Source: Lentibacillus sp. JNUCC-1 (GTDB lineage: Bacteria > Bacillota > Bacilli > Bacillales > Amphibacillaceae). From it: a stretch of DNA of 64,000 nt. The DNA is taken from the NCBI RefSeq assembly GCF_009741735.1, contig NZ_WHOH01000003.1, forward strand, positions 558,001-622,000, given 5' to 3'. The first letter of the stretch is position 1; every line of letters begins with the position of its first letter. The notes under the pieces were generated by a model. It saw only the letters and a program-made list of their open reading frames with translations. It was not told the DNA's origin and searched no databases. The translations under genes were made by a program, and so were the position numbers. Of this stretch, positions 7,134 through 16,455 are shown in pieces.

Positions 7134-8702
7134 ATGAAGTCTGCTGAACTGCAGAAGAAAATTGGTCATTTGTTTGTAGTAGGATTTGAAGGAAAATCTG
7201 TTCCGGATTATATTCGTAAAATGATTCATGATGATCATATTGGCGGCATCATATTGTTCAGCCGAAACATCGGCACGCCATCGGAAGTTCTCGAACTGAC
7301 GACTGAATTGCAATTGGAAGCCAAACGTGCCGGTTATGAGCAGCCTTTGCTCATCTGTCTTGATCAGGAAAACGGCATCGTCCGCCGGTTGGGTGAGGGT
7401 ACAACACTGTTCCCTGGTTCGATGGCCCTCGGTGCAACTCACAATGCAGATAATGCCTACCAAGTTGGTCTTGCAACAGGCAAAGAGTTAAAAGCGCTTG
7501 GTATTAACTGGAACCTTGCACCAGATGCAGATGTTAATAATAACCCGAGAAATCCTGTGATTGGTGTAAGGTCTTTTGGAGAGTCAGCCGGCAAAGTTGC
7601 CGAGTTTGCTCAGGCAGCTATGAAGGGCATGCAGGACGCTGGCATTATCACCACATTAAAACATTTCCCGGGAATTGGTGATATGGATATAGATCCCCAC
7701 CTTGATCTGCCAGTCATTTCTCATGACAGAGAAAGACTTGACAGCGTGGAATTGCACCCTTTTAAAACCTGTATTGATTCAGGTGCAGATACGGTCATGA
7801 CAGCTCATATTTACTTCCCGGCCATTGATGATGAAACCGGGCTGCCTGCAACCTTATCCCGAAAAGTGATAACCGGCCTTTTAAGAGAAGAAATTGGTTT
7901 TACCGGGGTCGTCACAACCGATTGCCTCGAGATGAAGGCTATTGCGGATGGTGTCGGGACTGAGCAGGGCACCGTACACGCCATCCAAGCGGGGGTTGAC
8001 CTTGCTATGATTTCACATACCGAACAGACTCAGAAAGCAGCGCTTCAAGCGGTATATGACGCCGCTGTGAATGATGAAGCGTTTATGAACGTGATTGATG
8101 CTGCAGATCAACGGATTTATGACCTCAAGGCAAAATATCTTCGCTGGGAAGATCTGCAGCTGGAGAAGTCCACTGCCCAAATAGACGTAGCTCAACACTG
8201 TGATCTGGCTGAACGCATTTACAGAGATAGTGTCACAATTGCCAAGAACGATGGTATCCTGCCATTGAAATTAAATAAAGAAAGCACCGTACTTGTAGTG
8301 GATTCTGACGAGGCATCTTTCAGCTTGGCTGAAGATCAAAGCAACACAGACTTTTCATTTGGACAATACGTACAAACACACCACCCGAACACAACGGTTG
8401 TCCAGCTGAATGCTATGACGGAAGAAGCAGATATGTCCCAATACGAGTGCGTCGTATTGTGCACAAGAAGTTTAAATCCAAGTGAGAAAGTTTTGACCCT
8501 GGCAAACGATCTTTATGAAACGGGTGTGCCGTTTGTTGTGGCAGCCCTAAAAAGTCCGTATGAGCTTTCCAGGTTTCCGAAAGCTTCTGCGCATATTTGC
8601 ACCTATGAGTCAACAACCACTGCTATTGAAATCGCCGTTGCTGCCATGTTTGGTGAAGTGAGCGTTCAAGGACGCTTGCCTGTAAATTTGCCGGATGTGT
8701 GA
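7134..8702 (+). CDS. nagZ: Beta-N-acetylglucosaminidase NagZ (GH3), cytoplasmic
   Basis: A family 3 glycoside hydrolase of 522 residues. The first two thirds form the TIM barrel with KHFPGIGDMDIDPHLDLP, which holds the Asp-His acid/base dyad of NagZ enzymes, and TDCLEMKAI with the nucleophile Asp. The last third is a C-terminal alpha/beta domain as in the two-domain B. subtilis enzyme. It removes GlcNAc from muropeptides or wall disaccharides. There is no signal peptide (MKSAELQKKIGHLFVVGFEG), whereas the B. subtilis enzyme is exported, so hydrolysis here should be inside the cell after ABC import. GGAGG lies before the start, and the gene is 14 nt behind the permease. Confidence 0.9.
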   Translation: MKSAELQKKIGHLFVVGFEGKSVPDYIRKMIHDDHIGGIILFSRNIGTPSEVLELTTELQLEAKRAGYEQPLLICLDQENGIVRRLGEGTTLFPGSMALGATHNADNAYQVGLATGKELKALGINWNLAPDADVNNNPRNPVIGVRSFGESAGKVAEFAQAAMKGMQDAGIITTLKHFPGIGDMDIDPHLDLPVISHDRERLDSVELHPFKTCIDSGADTVMTAHIYFPAIDDETGLPATLSRKVITGLLREEIGFTGVVTTDCLEMKAIADGVGTEQGTVHAIQAGVDLAMISHTEQTQKAALQAVYDAAVNDEAFMNVIDAADQRIYDLKAKYLRWEDLQLEKSTAQIDVAQHCDLAERIYRDSVTIAKNDGILPLKLNKESTVLVVDSDEASFSLAEDQSNTDFSFGQYVQTHHPNTTVVQLNAMTEEADMSQYECVVLCTRSLNPSEKVLTLANDLYETGVPFVVAALKSPYELSRFPKASAHICTYESTTTAIEIAVAAMFGEVSVQGRLPVNLPDV

Positions 8703-8714
8703 GAGGGGGATTGT

Positions 8715-9863
8715 ATGAAAATTGGACTCGATGTATTTTTGACGCACACATATAAATCCTTTAAAGGTGAGCGGATTGGTTTAATTACAAACATGACAGG
8801 TGTGAATCAAAACCTCATTCCTGCCATTGATCTGTTTAATCAACATCCTGATATTCATTTAACCGCTTTATATGCCCCTGAACACGGTATACGCGGGGAC
8901 GCAAGAGAGGGTGAGCAGATTGAATCTGCGGTCGATCCTTCGACAGGTCTTCCGGTTTATAGTTTGTATGGGGATACTCGAAAACCAACTGAAAAGATGC
9001 TGGAGTCAGTTGATGTGCTTGTGTTTGATCTCCAGGATATTGGTGCGCGTTATTACACTTATATTTACACAATGGCCTATGTCATGGAAGCGTGCAAAGA
9101 ACATGACAAGAAGCTGGTTGTGCTGGACCGTCCAAACCCTGTGTCTGGTGCTCAAGTCGAGGGAAACCTTGTGGAAGAATCTGTTCGTTCTTTTGTCGGC
9201 CTATTTCCTATTCCGAACCGACATGGCATGACTGTGGCTGAGCTGGCATTGATGTTTAAAAGTGAATTCGGCTATGACTGTGATCTTACCGTCGTTCCGA
9301 TGGAGGGTTGGGAACGCAGGATGTACTATGACGATACAGGACTTTTCTGGGTACCGCCTTCACCGAATACCACCCATACAGATATGACGATATTGTACCC
9401 TGGCACATGTCTCATCGAAGGGACAAACCTGTCAGAAGGAAGAGGCACCACCAAACCATTCGAACAAATCGGGGCTCCGTTTATAGACGGTCAGGAGCTG
9501 GCTCATGCTTTTAATCAGAAAAACATACCCGGTGTTCTCGCACGGCCAACTTCTTTCATTCCTTCGTATCAAAAATATGAAAATGAAGTGTGCAGCGGTG
9601 TACAGCTGCATGTTTCAGACAGAGATCAACTGAACTCATTTGAAGCAGGAATTAAACTGCTGGACACGGTAGCAATGCTATACGAAGATGCGTTCAGCTT
9701 TTCAGAGAATGACAACGGCAAATTCTTCTTTGATCTTTTAGCAGGGACGAAACGGTTGAAATCCTTGATACTGGAAGGGGACACTGCTGAATTCCTTGAA
9801 TTATGCAAGCAGCAATCACAGGATTTCCGCAAGCAAAGAGAACGTTATCTTTTATATGATTAG
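8715..9863 (+). CDS. namZ: Exo-beta-N-acetylmuramidase NamZ (DUF1343)
   Basis: This 382-residue protein belongs to the DUF1343/YbbC family, shown in B. subtilis to release MurNAc from the non-reducing end of wall fragments. Family landmarks visible are GLITNMTG, YAPEHGIRGDAREGE, VFDLQDIGARYYTYIYTM, LDRPNPVSG and EGTNLSEGRGTTKPFE. The last two motifs form much of the active site. It lacks a signal peptide, unlike the B. subtilis protein, in keeping with its cytoplasmic partner NagZ 12 nt upstream. Together the two enzymes would split GlcNAc-MurNAc chains from the ends. Confidence 0.9.
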   Translation: MKIGLDVFLTHTYKSFKGERIGLITNMTGVNQNLIPAIDLFNQHPDIHLTALYAPEHGIRGDAREGEQIESAVDPSTGLPVYSLYGDTRKPTEKMLESVDVLVFDLQDIGARYYTYIYTMAYVMEACKEHDKKLVVLDRPNPVSGAQVEGNLVEESVRSFVGLFPIPNRHGMTVAELALMFKSEFGYDCDLTVVPMEGWERRMYYDDTGLFWVPPSPNTTHTDMTILYPGTCLIEGTNLSEGRGTTKPFEQIGAPFIDGQELAHAFNQKNIPGVLARPTSFIPSYQKYENEVCSGVQLHVSDRDQLNSFEAGIKLLDTVAMLYEDAFSFSENDNGKFFFDLLAGTKRLKSLILEGDTAEFLELCKQQSQDFRKQRERYLLYD

Positions 9864-9876
9864 GATGGGGAAGCGG

Positions 9877-10779
9877 ATGAATCTAACACATTTAACGACA
9901 GAAAAGAGAAATGAGCACACGATGCATATCGATAATATGTCGACACACGATATGCTTAAGGTGATGAATCAGGAAGATATGACGGTCGCTCAAAGTGTTC
10001 AAAAAGTGCTGCCGGAAGTGGAAGAGACGGTTAAAGCTGTTTCTCACGCTCTCGCTAAGGGTGGGAAGCTGTTCTATGTCGGTGCTGGCACAAGTGGGCG
10101 CATAGGCATATTGGATGCCGTGGAATGTCCGCCTACATTCAGCACACCTCCCGAACTGGTGCAGGCAGTGATGGCCGGCGGGAACGATGCATTCGTTCAA
10201 GCCGTAGAGGGCGCGGAAGATGAGGAAGCACGCGGCAGAGAAGATTTGGCGAAAAGAGATCTGACAGAGCTGGATGTTGTGGTGGGGATCGCTGCAAGCG
10301 GGCGGACACCTTATGTCATTGGCGCTTTAAAATATGCTGAAGAAACAGGCGCAGATACAGTGAGCCTCTCTAGTAATGCTCATGCTGCGATCAGTGATTT
10401 TGCGCGAATCAATATCGAGGTCATCACTGGGCCTGAAGTGTTAACCGGATCAACGAGAATGAAAGCTGCAACAGCTCATAAGATGATTTTGAATATGATT
10501 ACGACAGCCTCCATGATCAACATTGGGAAGGTGTATGAGAACCTGATGGTGGACTTGAAGGTGAGTAACAACAAGCTGAAAGAACGTGCCAAGAACATGT
10601 TGTGCACGATTGCCGGTGTATCATATGAAGAAGCTGAAGCCGTACTGGAAGAGACAGGCTATGAAGTGAAGCCTGCGATTGTCATGATCAAAGCACACGT
10701 CACTCTCGCTGAAGCACAAAAGAGAATTGATGAAGCACAAGGCTTTGTGCGTAATGCCATCGAATCTCCCAACGAATAA
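9877..10779 (+). CDS. murQ: N-acetylmuramic acid 6-phosphate etherase
   Basis: MurQ cleaves the lactyl ether of MurNAc-6-phosphate to GlcNAc-6-phosphate and D-lactate. The SIS domain carries the signature GAGTSGRIGILDAVECPPTF and later GIAASGRTPYVIGAL and TGSTRMKAATAHKMILNMI. A C-terminal helical UBA-like part (GVSYEEAEAVLEETGYEVK) is present as in other MurQ proteins. The ATG at 9877 is chosen because GGGGAAGCGG precedes it, so the gene starts 13 nt after namZ ends; longer in-frame starts would overlap namZ. It is the central step of the recycling route, feeding NagA and NagB at 38.5-40.4 kb. Confidence 0.93.
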   Translation: MNLTHLTTEKRNEHTMHIDNMSTHDMLKVMNQEDMTVAQSVQKVLPEVEETVKAVSHALAKGGKLFYVGAGTSGRIGILDAVECPPTFSTPPELVQAVMAGGNDAFVQAVEGAEDEEARGREDLAKRDLTELDVVVGIAASGRTPYVIGALKYAEETGADTVSLSSNAHAAISDFARINIEVITGPEVLTGSTRMKAATAHKMILNMITTASMINIGKVYENLMVDLKVSNNKLKERAKNMLCTIAGVSYEEAEAVLEETGYEVKPAIVMIKAHVTLAEAQKRIDEAQGFVRNAIESPNE

Positions 10780-10826
10780 GAAAATGGTGTACCATATACA
10801 TAAATACCCATAAGCGAGCTGATCGT

Positions 10827-11696
10827 ATGACCACTACTGGCGGAATTTTAATACTGACGGAAATGCTTCCGAAACTCCCCCCGTCCGAAAAGAAAATAGC
10901 ATCCTATATTATTGAGCATCCTCAGGAGTCGATCTCTTTGACAGCTAATGAATTGGGGAAGCGGAGTTCCACGAGTGGTGCCGCTGTGATCCGTCTTTGC
11001 AAATCGTTGAATTTGCAAGGGTTTCAAGATCTCAAATTGAGAATTGCGGGGGATTTACAAAAACCCGATGATTATGTTGGCTATCAGGATATCCAGCCAA
11101 ACGAAACGGCGAGTTCTATCATAAAGAAGATGACAGATAATACAGTGCAGACGATCCGTGAAACGGCTGAACTGCTTAATACAGAACAGTTACAAAAGGC
11201 CGTTGACGTTTTAAGAGTCTCAAGACGGATTCATTTCATAGGTGTGGGGGCCTCAAGCATTGCTGCGGAAGACGCTCAGCAGAAATTTCTCCGTATAGAT
11301 AAAACCGCACACGCATTTAAAGATATGCATATGGCAGCGACATTGGTCGCAAACGCTTCCGATAAAGACGTAGTGGTGGGTATCTCTTTCTCTGGGGAAA
11401 CGCCAGAGATTGCGAAGATCCTGCAACTGGCCAATGAAAACAATGCAGCAACGATCAGTTTAACCAAATATGGCAAATCGACCGTCGTTGACCATGCGGA
11501 TATCAATCTGTTCACCTCGGCTACAAGTGAACCAACCTTTAGAAGCGGTGCGACTTCATCACGTATTGCTCAGCTGCAGGTTGTAGATATTCTCTTTATG
11601 TGTGTGGCATCTCTCCAATATGAAGAAACGGTCAGACATTTAGGGGCCACGAGAGACGCGGTTGACTTCCTGACGTTAAACGGTAAAAAAGGGTAA
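10827..11696 (+). CDS. murR: RpiR-family regulator, MurR type
   Basis: A 289-residue repressor with an N-terminal RpiR helix-turn-helix (about 1-77, ANELGKRSSTSGAAVIRLCK) and a C-terminal SIS domain (about 120-260, HFIGVGASSIAAEDAQQKF and GISFSGETPEIAKIL) that senses a phosphosugar. By position right behind murQ it should respond to MurNAc-6-phosphate and control this operon, as MurR does in other bacteria. The ribosome site is weak. The operator was not located. Confidence 0.85.
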   Translation: MTTTGGILILTEMLPKLPPSEKKIASYIIEHPQESISLTANELGKRSSTSGAAVIRLCKSLNLQGFQDLKLRIAGDLQKPDDYVGYQDIQPNETASSIIKKMTDNTVQTIRETAELLNTEQLQKAVDVLRVSRRIHFIGVGASSIAAEDAQQKFLRIDKTAHAFKDMHMAATLVANASDKDVVVGISFSGETPEIAKILQLANENNAATISLTKYGKSTVVDHADINLFTSATSEPTFRSGATSSRIAQLQVVDILFMCVASLQYEETVRHLGATRDAVDFLTLNGKKG

Positions 11697-11756
11697 ATGA
11701 TCATAAAGGGTTAGCTCGTCAAGGGTTAATCCTTTTCTTTAATGGAGGCGAACTTG

Positions 11757-12743
11757 ATGTATTTTTTAGGAATTGACGGGGGCGGCACCAAGACAAAAGG
11801 TGTCATTACAGATGGACATGGGCATGTGCTGGCAGAAGCCTTGGCCGGGGCAACAAATCCCAATGGGGTGCCGCTCCAAAAAGTAGAGGAAGCATTTAAG
11901 CAGTTGTTCGGTCAGCTGATGAATGACTCAGGCCTTCATGCAAACGACATAACTCAAGTCTTTGCAGGACTCTCCGGTGTGAGCAGACCTGATGACCAAC
12001 AACAGATGCGTCAGATGCTCTCAAGTTTACTGGACGGGCAATGTGAGGTCGAAGTGGATAATGACGCTGTAACGGCTTTGTATTCAGGTACTCTGGGAGA
12101 GCCGGGTGTCGTTCAGATCTCCGGGACAGGATCGATTACATACGGTATAAATGAGGGAGGGCTCCATAACCGTGTTGGTGGCTGGGGACATTTTATTGAT
12201 AAAAAGGGCAGCGGCTTTACACTTGGGAAAGACCTATTGGATGCCGTATTTCGTGCATATGATGGCTTGAGCGGCCCTACGTCTTTGCAAGAGGCTGTGC
12301 TTGATCATTTTAACGAGAAACAGCTGCCGAATCTCATACCTCATATCTATCAATCCGATAACCTTAAAGTCACTGTTTCCGGCTTGGCGAAGTTGGTTTT
12401 TACTGAAGCAGACAAAGGTGATCCGGCTTCCTGTGCCATCATAACGGAGCATGCACAGGCGATTGGGGCGTCCATCGCTTGTTTAATCGATAAACACTTT
12501 ACAAGAGAGACGGATGATCAGATTCCTGTCGTTTTGGCTGGCGGTATTTTTAACCGGATGGACTTGTTCCATGAGCCGATTGCAGCAACGCTTGACAGGC
12601 ATGGGATAGATGCGAAACTGATTAAACCTGAACTTGAACCTGTCGCAGGGGCAGTGGTTGGGGCGATCACACATCAGCACTTATCGATAGAAAAACAAAC
12701 CTTTTTTGAAAACTATCAAACGTCCATGAATGAGGTGAATTGA
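11757..12743 (+). CDS. murK: BadF/BadG-type sugar kinase, probable MurNAc/GlcNAc kinase
   Basis: This 328-residue protein has the actin-like ATPase phosphate-1 motif GIDGGGTKTKGVI at the N-terminus, VDNDAVTALYSG, the phosphate-2 region QISGTGSITYGI, and the adenosine motif VVLAGGIFNRMD. It belongs to the BadF/BadG/BcrA/BcrD-like N-acetylglucosamine kinase family, which includes Clostridium acetobutylicum MurK, a kinase for MurNAc and GlcNAc. Because import here is by an ABC transporter, free MurNAc must be phosphorylated before MurQ can act; this gene supplies that step. The symbol is assigned by context. The start at 11757 is set by GGAGGCG. Confidence 0.78.
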   Translation: MYFLGIDGGGTKTKGVITDGHGHVLAEALAGATNPNGVPLQKVEEAFKQLFGQLMNDSGLHANDITQVFAGLSGVSRPDDQQQMRQMLSSLLDGQCEVEVDNDAVTALYSGTLGEPGVVQISGTGSITYGINEGGLHNRVGGWGHFIDKKGSGFTLGKDLLDAVFRAYDGLSGPTSLQEAVLDHFNEKQLPNLIPHIYQSDNLKVTVSGLAKLVFTEADKGDPASCAIITEHAQAIGASIACLIDKHFTRETDDQIPVVLAGGIFNRMDLFHEPIAATLDRHGIDAKLIKPELEPVAGAVVGAITHQHLSIEKQTFFENYQTSMNEVN

Positions 12744-12745
12744 GT

Positions 12746-13720
12746 TTGAAGATTGCAAAATGGAACGACGCTTATTTTGATGATCTGGTTAAGTTGTGGA
12801 ATCAGGAACTTGCCGATGAATTCCCAATGCGAAAAGCGCTTTTTGAACAAAACAGTTTCAAAGATAAAAATATCTCCTGGGAGGGTTCGGCTGTAGCTTT
12901 GGATAACTTTGAGCAGGTTATCGGATTTATTGCTGCAAAGCAGTGGCAGGAAGAATTGGCTGTGGACATGCCGGCGACAACAGGCTGGATCCAAGTGCTT
13001 TTGGTTGACCAGGAGCACCGAAATAGAGGAGTGGGTACGCAATTACTCAAACATGCAGAGTCCGTATTGCAGTCTCATGGTGCCCGCGAAATCTTGCTAG
13101 GGCGTGATCCGTGGCATTACTTTCCTGGAGTCCCCAACGACTATTCTGACACGAAAGATTGGTTTGAAAAGAAAGGCTATCAAGCATACGCCAACGAATA
13201 TGACCTGTTGCAACACTATGGTAAAAATGAACCGATCACCCACCCTGAATTTCCAGAAGCCGACGTCTCTCTGCTGAAGCAAAGTGAAAAAGAGGCGTTT
13301 CTGGCGTTTTTAAACCGCTGTTTCCCTGGACGCTGGGAATATGAGGCGATAAAATACTTTGAGCAAGGTGGAACAGGCCGTGAGTTTGTGATCCTCAAAA
13401 AAGCAGGGAATATCATTGGCTTTTGCCGGGTGAATGATCCGGATGCGCCTCTGATTGCTCAAAATACATATTGGGCACCGCTGTTTGAAGGAGATCTTGG
13501 GGGTGTAGGCCCGCTTGGGGTAGATGCCTCAGAGCGCGGCCAGGGCTATGGTCTGGCCATCGTGGAGGCAGGTATTGCTGAACTCAGAAGACGCGGCATA
13601 CAGGACATCGTCATCGACTGGACAGGTTTGGTCGACTTTTATAAAAAATTAGGTTACGACATTTGGAAAAGCTATGTCTCGTATAAAAAACCTTTGAATG
13701 GACTGGAGGAGGCGCGATGA
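12746..13720 (+). CDS. Tandem GNAT acetyltransferase
   Basis: Two GNAT domains lie in one 324-residue chain. The first (about 1-160) has the acetyl-CoA loop VDQEHRNRGVGTQLL, and the second (about 175-320) has VDASERGQGYGLAIVEAGI. The TTG at 12746 is favoured, 7-8 nt after GAGGTG; TTG 12740 overlaps the kinase stop. Its stop overlaps the next start at ATGA, so it is translationally coupled inside the recycling operon. The substrate is unknown. An amino sugar, anhydro- or de-N-acetylated muropeptide, or a peptide amine are possible; I have no sequence evidence to choose. Confidence 0.8.
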   Translation: MKIAKWNDAYFDDLVKLWNQELADEFPMRKALFEQNSFKDKNISWEGSAVALDNFEQVIGFIAAKQWQEELAVDMPATTGWIQVLLVDQEHRNRGVGTQLLKHAESVLQSHGAREILLGRDPWHYFPGVPNDYSDTKDWFEKKGYQAYANEYDLLQHYGKNEPITHPEFPEADVSLLKQSEKEAFLAFLNRCFPGRWEYEAIKYFEQGGTGREFVILKKAGNIIGFCRVNDPDAPLIAQNTYWAPLFEGDLGGVGPLGVDASERGQGYGLAIVEAGIAELRRRGIQDIVIDWTGLVDFYKKLGYDIWKSYVSYKKPLNGLEEAR

Positions 13721-14766
13721 AAGCACAAGTGCTTGAGTTTCTGCAACAGGAAATTGACCTTAACCATATTCCGGGTGCCGTCATCCAGGTGTCCCATAAG
13801 GGCGAAATTCTACTTAGAGAAGCGATCGGAAACAAGGTCGTCCACCCAATACCTGCCCCGATGCAGCTGGATACCGTATTTGATCTTGCATCACTCACGA
13901 AAGTAATCGCCACTTTGCCTGCTGTACTGAAACTGATTGACTCTGGCGACCTTCGACTTGACGACCCTGTGGGATATTTTCTGCCTGCATTTTCCCGAAA
14001 TGATAAGGATGAAATCACAGTTCGGCATCTGCTGACACATACGTCTGGACTAACCGGCCATCGCCAATTTTATCAACAAGGCGCTACGACAGATCAGGTG
14101 CTCGAGAACATTTACACAGAGTCGTCTGTCTATGAATTGGGCACACATGTGATGTACAGCGACCTCGGCTTTATTACGTTATATAAGATAGTGGAAGTCC
14201 TCACAGGAACATCCTTTGACGACTTCATCACCCGGGAAATTCTTACCCCGCTTGACATGCATGAAACGGTCTTTAATCCTACGTTTGATACAGAGCGGTA
14301 TGCAGCGACTGAATACAGTGAGGCATTGGGTGATTATAAAAGCGGGATTGTCCATGATGAAAATACTGAAGCCATGGGCGGGATCAGCGGGCATGCAGGG
14401 CTGTTCTCGACTGTGGCTGATTTGAATAACTTTGTTTCGATGATTGAAAATGGCGGGACCTATAAGGGGAAACGCATTTTGTCAGAGAGCGTGCTGAACG
14501 TGGCACGACAGAACTACACGCCATTTGCCACTGAGTACCGCGGACTTGGCTGGATATTGAAAAGTCCCGCCCATGCTTCGTGTGGTGATTTGTTTTCAGA
14601 AAGTTCTTATGGCCATACAGGGTTTACCGGCACAAGCATCTGGTTTGATCCTGAGATCGACCTGAATGTGATTTTGCTGACCAATCGCGTTCATTTTGGC
14701 AGACAGCCGCATATGATCCGGCTGCGTCCAAGGTTGCATAATTTAATCAGATCGTATTTTAACTGA
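13717..14766 (+). CDS. amiE: Serine beta-lactamase-fold amidase, AmiE (YbbE)-like
   Basis: This 349-residue protein belongs to the class C beta-lactamase/esterase fold. The nucleophile motif SxxK is ASLTKVI (about residues 58-64), the tyrosine motif is YSDLGF, and a GHTGFTG box near the C-terminus replaces KTG. B. subtilis AmiE (YbbE), from the equivalent nagZ-namZ-amiE locus, is an N-acetylmuramyl-L-alanine amidase that removes the peptide from MurNAc. No signal peptide is present, so like NagZ and NamZ it appears cytoplasmic. It starts at ATGA over the GNAT stop, with GGAGG before it, and is the last gene before a terminator. Confidence 0.8.
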   Translation: MKAQVLEFLQQEIDLNHIPGAVIQVSHKGEILLREAIGNKVVHPIPAPMQLDTVFDLASLTKVIATLPAVLKLIDSGDLRLDDPVGYFLPAFSRNDKDEITVRHLLTHTSGLTGHRQFYQQGATTDQVLENIYTESSVYELGTHVMYSDLGFITLYKIVEVLTGTSFDDFITREILTPLDMHETVFNPTFDTERYAATEYSEALGDYKSGIVHDENTEAMGGISGHAGLFSTVADLNNFVSMIENGGTYKGKRILSESVLNVARQNYTPFATEYRGLGWILKSPAHASCGDLFSESSYGHTGFTGTSIWFDPEIDLNVILLTNRVHFGRQPHMIRLRPRLHNLIRSYFN

Positions 14767-14777
14767 ACATATAATCT

Positions 14778-14810
14778 GGACCGGCTTCCTTGGAAAGGAA
14801 CCGGTCCTTT
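14778..14810 (+). terminator. Terminator of the recycling operon
   Basis: GGACCGGCTTCCTT pairs with AAGGAACCGGTCC with one bulged base, and is followed by TTT. It separates the recycling operon from the Wadjet operon. Confidence 0.75.
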
Positions 14811-14946
14811 CAAGTTGTCGGCTGTATGGACTTTTTTCGACAATCCCATTAAAATGGAGTTAGACTTCTGCATAGTAAATCCTCATTCCCCGCTACTGTT
14901 AGACATTTCTTCAATACTACCCCACCATCAAAGGAAGTGGATACCA

Positions 14947-16452
14947 ATGGAGCCGAATCAATTCAGACGGGTGAAAGAAGCGAGTTACCTGACAGCTGAC
15001 AAAGTATGGAGTTATCGGACAATCTTGCGCTATTTTTACCTACAGCATGAGCGTATGCGGGAATTTCTTTTGCCTGAAGAAATTTATGCGCATTTAAAAG
15101 AACAGCCAGGATTCGATTTGTATACAGAAGAAGATTTGCATCAGGACTTGGCCCAGCTGGTCAATTGGAACAACTTAAATGCCAGACAGGAAACAGGTCG
15201 CTCACGGTCCATTGAGGAATTTAAGAAAAAGCGATTCAGATATCAATCAACCCCCTATACGATTGAGTTTGAACGGATGCTCGAACATATGGAAAAAGGT
15301 GGCGAGGCGTTCGGTGGTTCACTTGAGAAAAAGGAATTTGAGCGGCTCTATTCGGCGCTTGCGACGATTGAGACAATGCTTGAGCGCTCCGAATTTCCGC
15401 CGGCAGATGAGTGTTATCAATTGTGGAATGACGTGTTTACATATTTTCGATCAATAGGGAAGAACACCTCCGATTATATGGCCCACCTCAACAGCGAAGA
15501 AGCCGAAGAAAGAATGCAGACAGAAGCGTTTCTCGTGTTTAAAAATCAATTTACAACTTATTTGCGCGACTTCATCGTCGGTTTGCAGCAAACAGCTTCT
15601 AAAATTCAGGACTTGCTTGCAACGATTGATACGGCTGATTTAAACCCCTTGATCCAGCAAGTGATGATCCATCAAAAACAAGTCCCGCGGTTCGAAGACG
15701 TTGGACTGGATGAAGAGGCGCTGATTCATGAGCAAATCGAAAAATGGCATGGCATGTGCACATGGTTTCTCGGCAATGTTCACGGAGAAAGTGAGCTTGA
15801 GATGTTGCAGGAGCGGACCAATGAACAAATCCGTCGTATTACACGGGTGGTACAGCGACTCGGGGAGCGACACCATTATTTTCGCAGCCGCAAAAAAGAC
15901 TACCTGCACTTGGCGCGCTGGTTTGAAGCGGTGCCTGACGTTCACAGTGCGCACGAATTATCCTCGGTTGTTTTTGGCGTCTTCCACACCCGGCATTTGC
16001 TTAGTGATCATATTCCGACAGACGACATTTATACAGATGTATGGGATGAAGCCCCAATCGATCATGAAACGAAACCACACGTGCGAACGTATCGGGAGAA
16101 AACGCGCCCTGGTGCGATCGTGGATAAAACGAAGGAGAAGGAAGATGTATTGGCAGCTCATTTAAAACAGAAAAAACTGGAACAAGAGACATTGGAAGCT
16201 TATATGTCAGGCGACGAGATCAAATTAAAAGACCTGCCGCAAATCGAAGCGCACGTTCGGAAAATGCTGCTCGCTTGGATCGGCAAGGCCATGACGGCGA
16301 AAGACCACACATTCAAGACCGAACACGGGCGGGAAGTTCAGGTCGTTGTTGACGAAACAGAACAGATTAAGCTCAAAGCAGAGGACGGAGATATGCTGAT
16401 GCCAGCTGTCACATTTCGTTTCCTCGATCAAAAAGTTTCGGAAAAGAGTTGA
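14947..16452 (+). CDS. jetA: Wadjet type II subunit JetA (kleisin-like, TIGR02677 family)
   Basis: This roughly 501-residue protein is mostly helical, with no transmembrane segment. Its position and length match JetA of type II Wadjet, where it is the kleisin (MukF-like) that bridges the heads of the SMC dimer. The N-terminus (VWSYRTILRYFYLQHERMR) is a winged-helix-like start. The ATG at 14947 is preceded by AAGGAAGTGG; an open frame extends upstream to 14815 without a ribosome site. It is the first gene of a five-gene operon. I identify it from the complete set of four neighbours more than from a single motif. Confidence 0.82.
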   Translation: MEPNQFRRVKEASYLTADKVWSYRTILRYFYLQHERMREFLLPEEIYAHLKEQPGFDLYTEEDLHQDLAQLVNWNNLNARQETGRSRSIEEFKKKRFRYQSTPYTIEFERMLEHMEKGGEAFGGSLEKKEFERLYSALATIETMLERSEFPPADECYQLWNDVFTYFRSIGKNTSDYMAHLNSEEAEERMQTEAFLVFKNQFTTYLRDFIVGLQQTASKIQDLLATIDTADLNPLIQQVMIHQKQVPRFEDVGLDEEALIHEQIEKWHGMCTWFLGNVHGESELEMLQERTNEQIRRITRVVQRLGERHHYFRSRKKDYLHLARWFEAVPDVHSAHELSSVVFGVFHTRHLLSDHIPTDDIYTDVWDEAPIDHETKPHVRTYREKTRPGAIVDKTKEKEDVLAAHLKQKKLEQETLEAYMSGDEIKLKDLPQIEAHVRKMLLAWIGKAMTAKDHTFKTEHGREVQVVVDETEQIKLKAEDGDMLMPAVTFRFLDQKVSEKS

Positions 16453-16455
16453 TGC

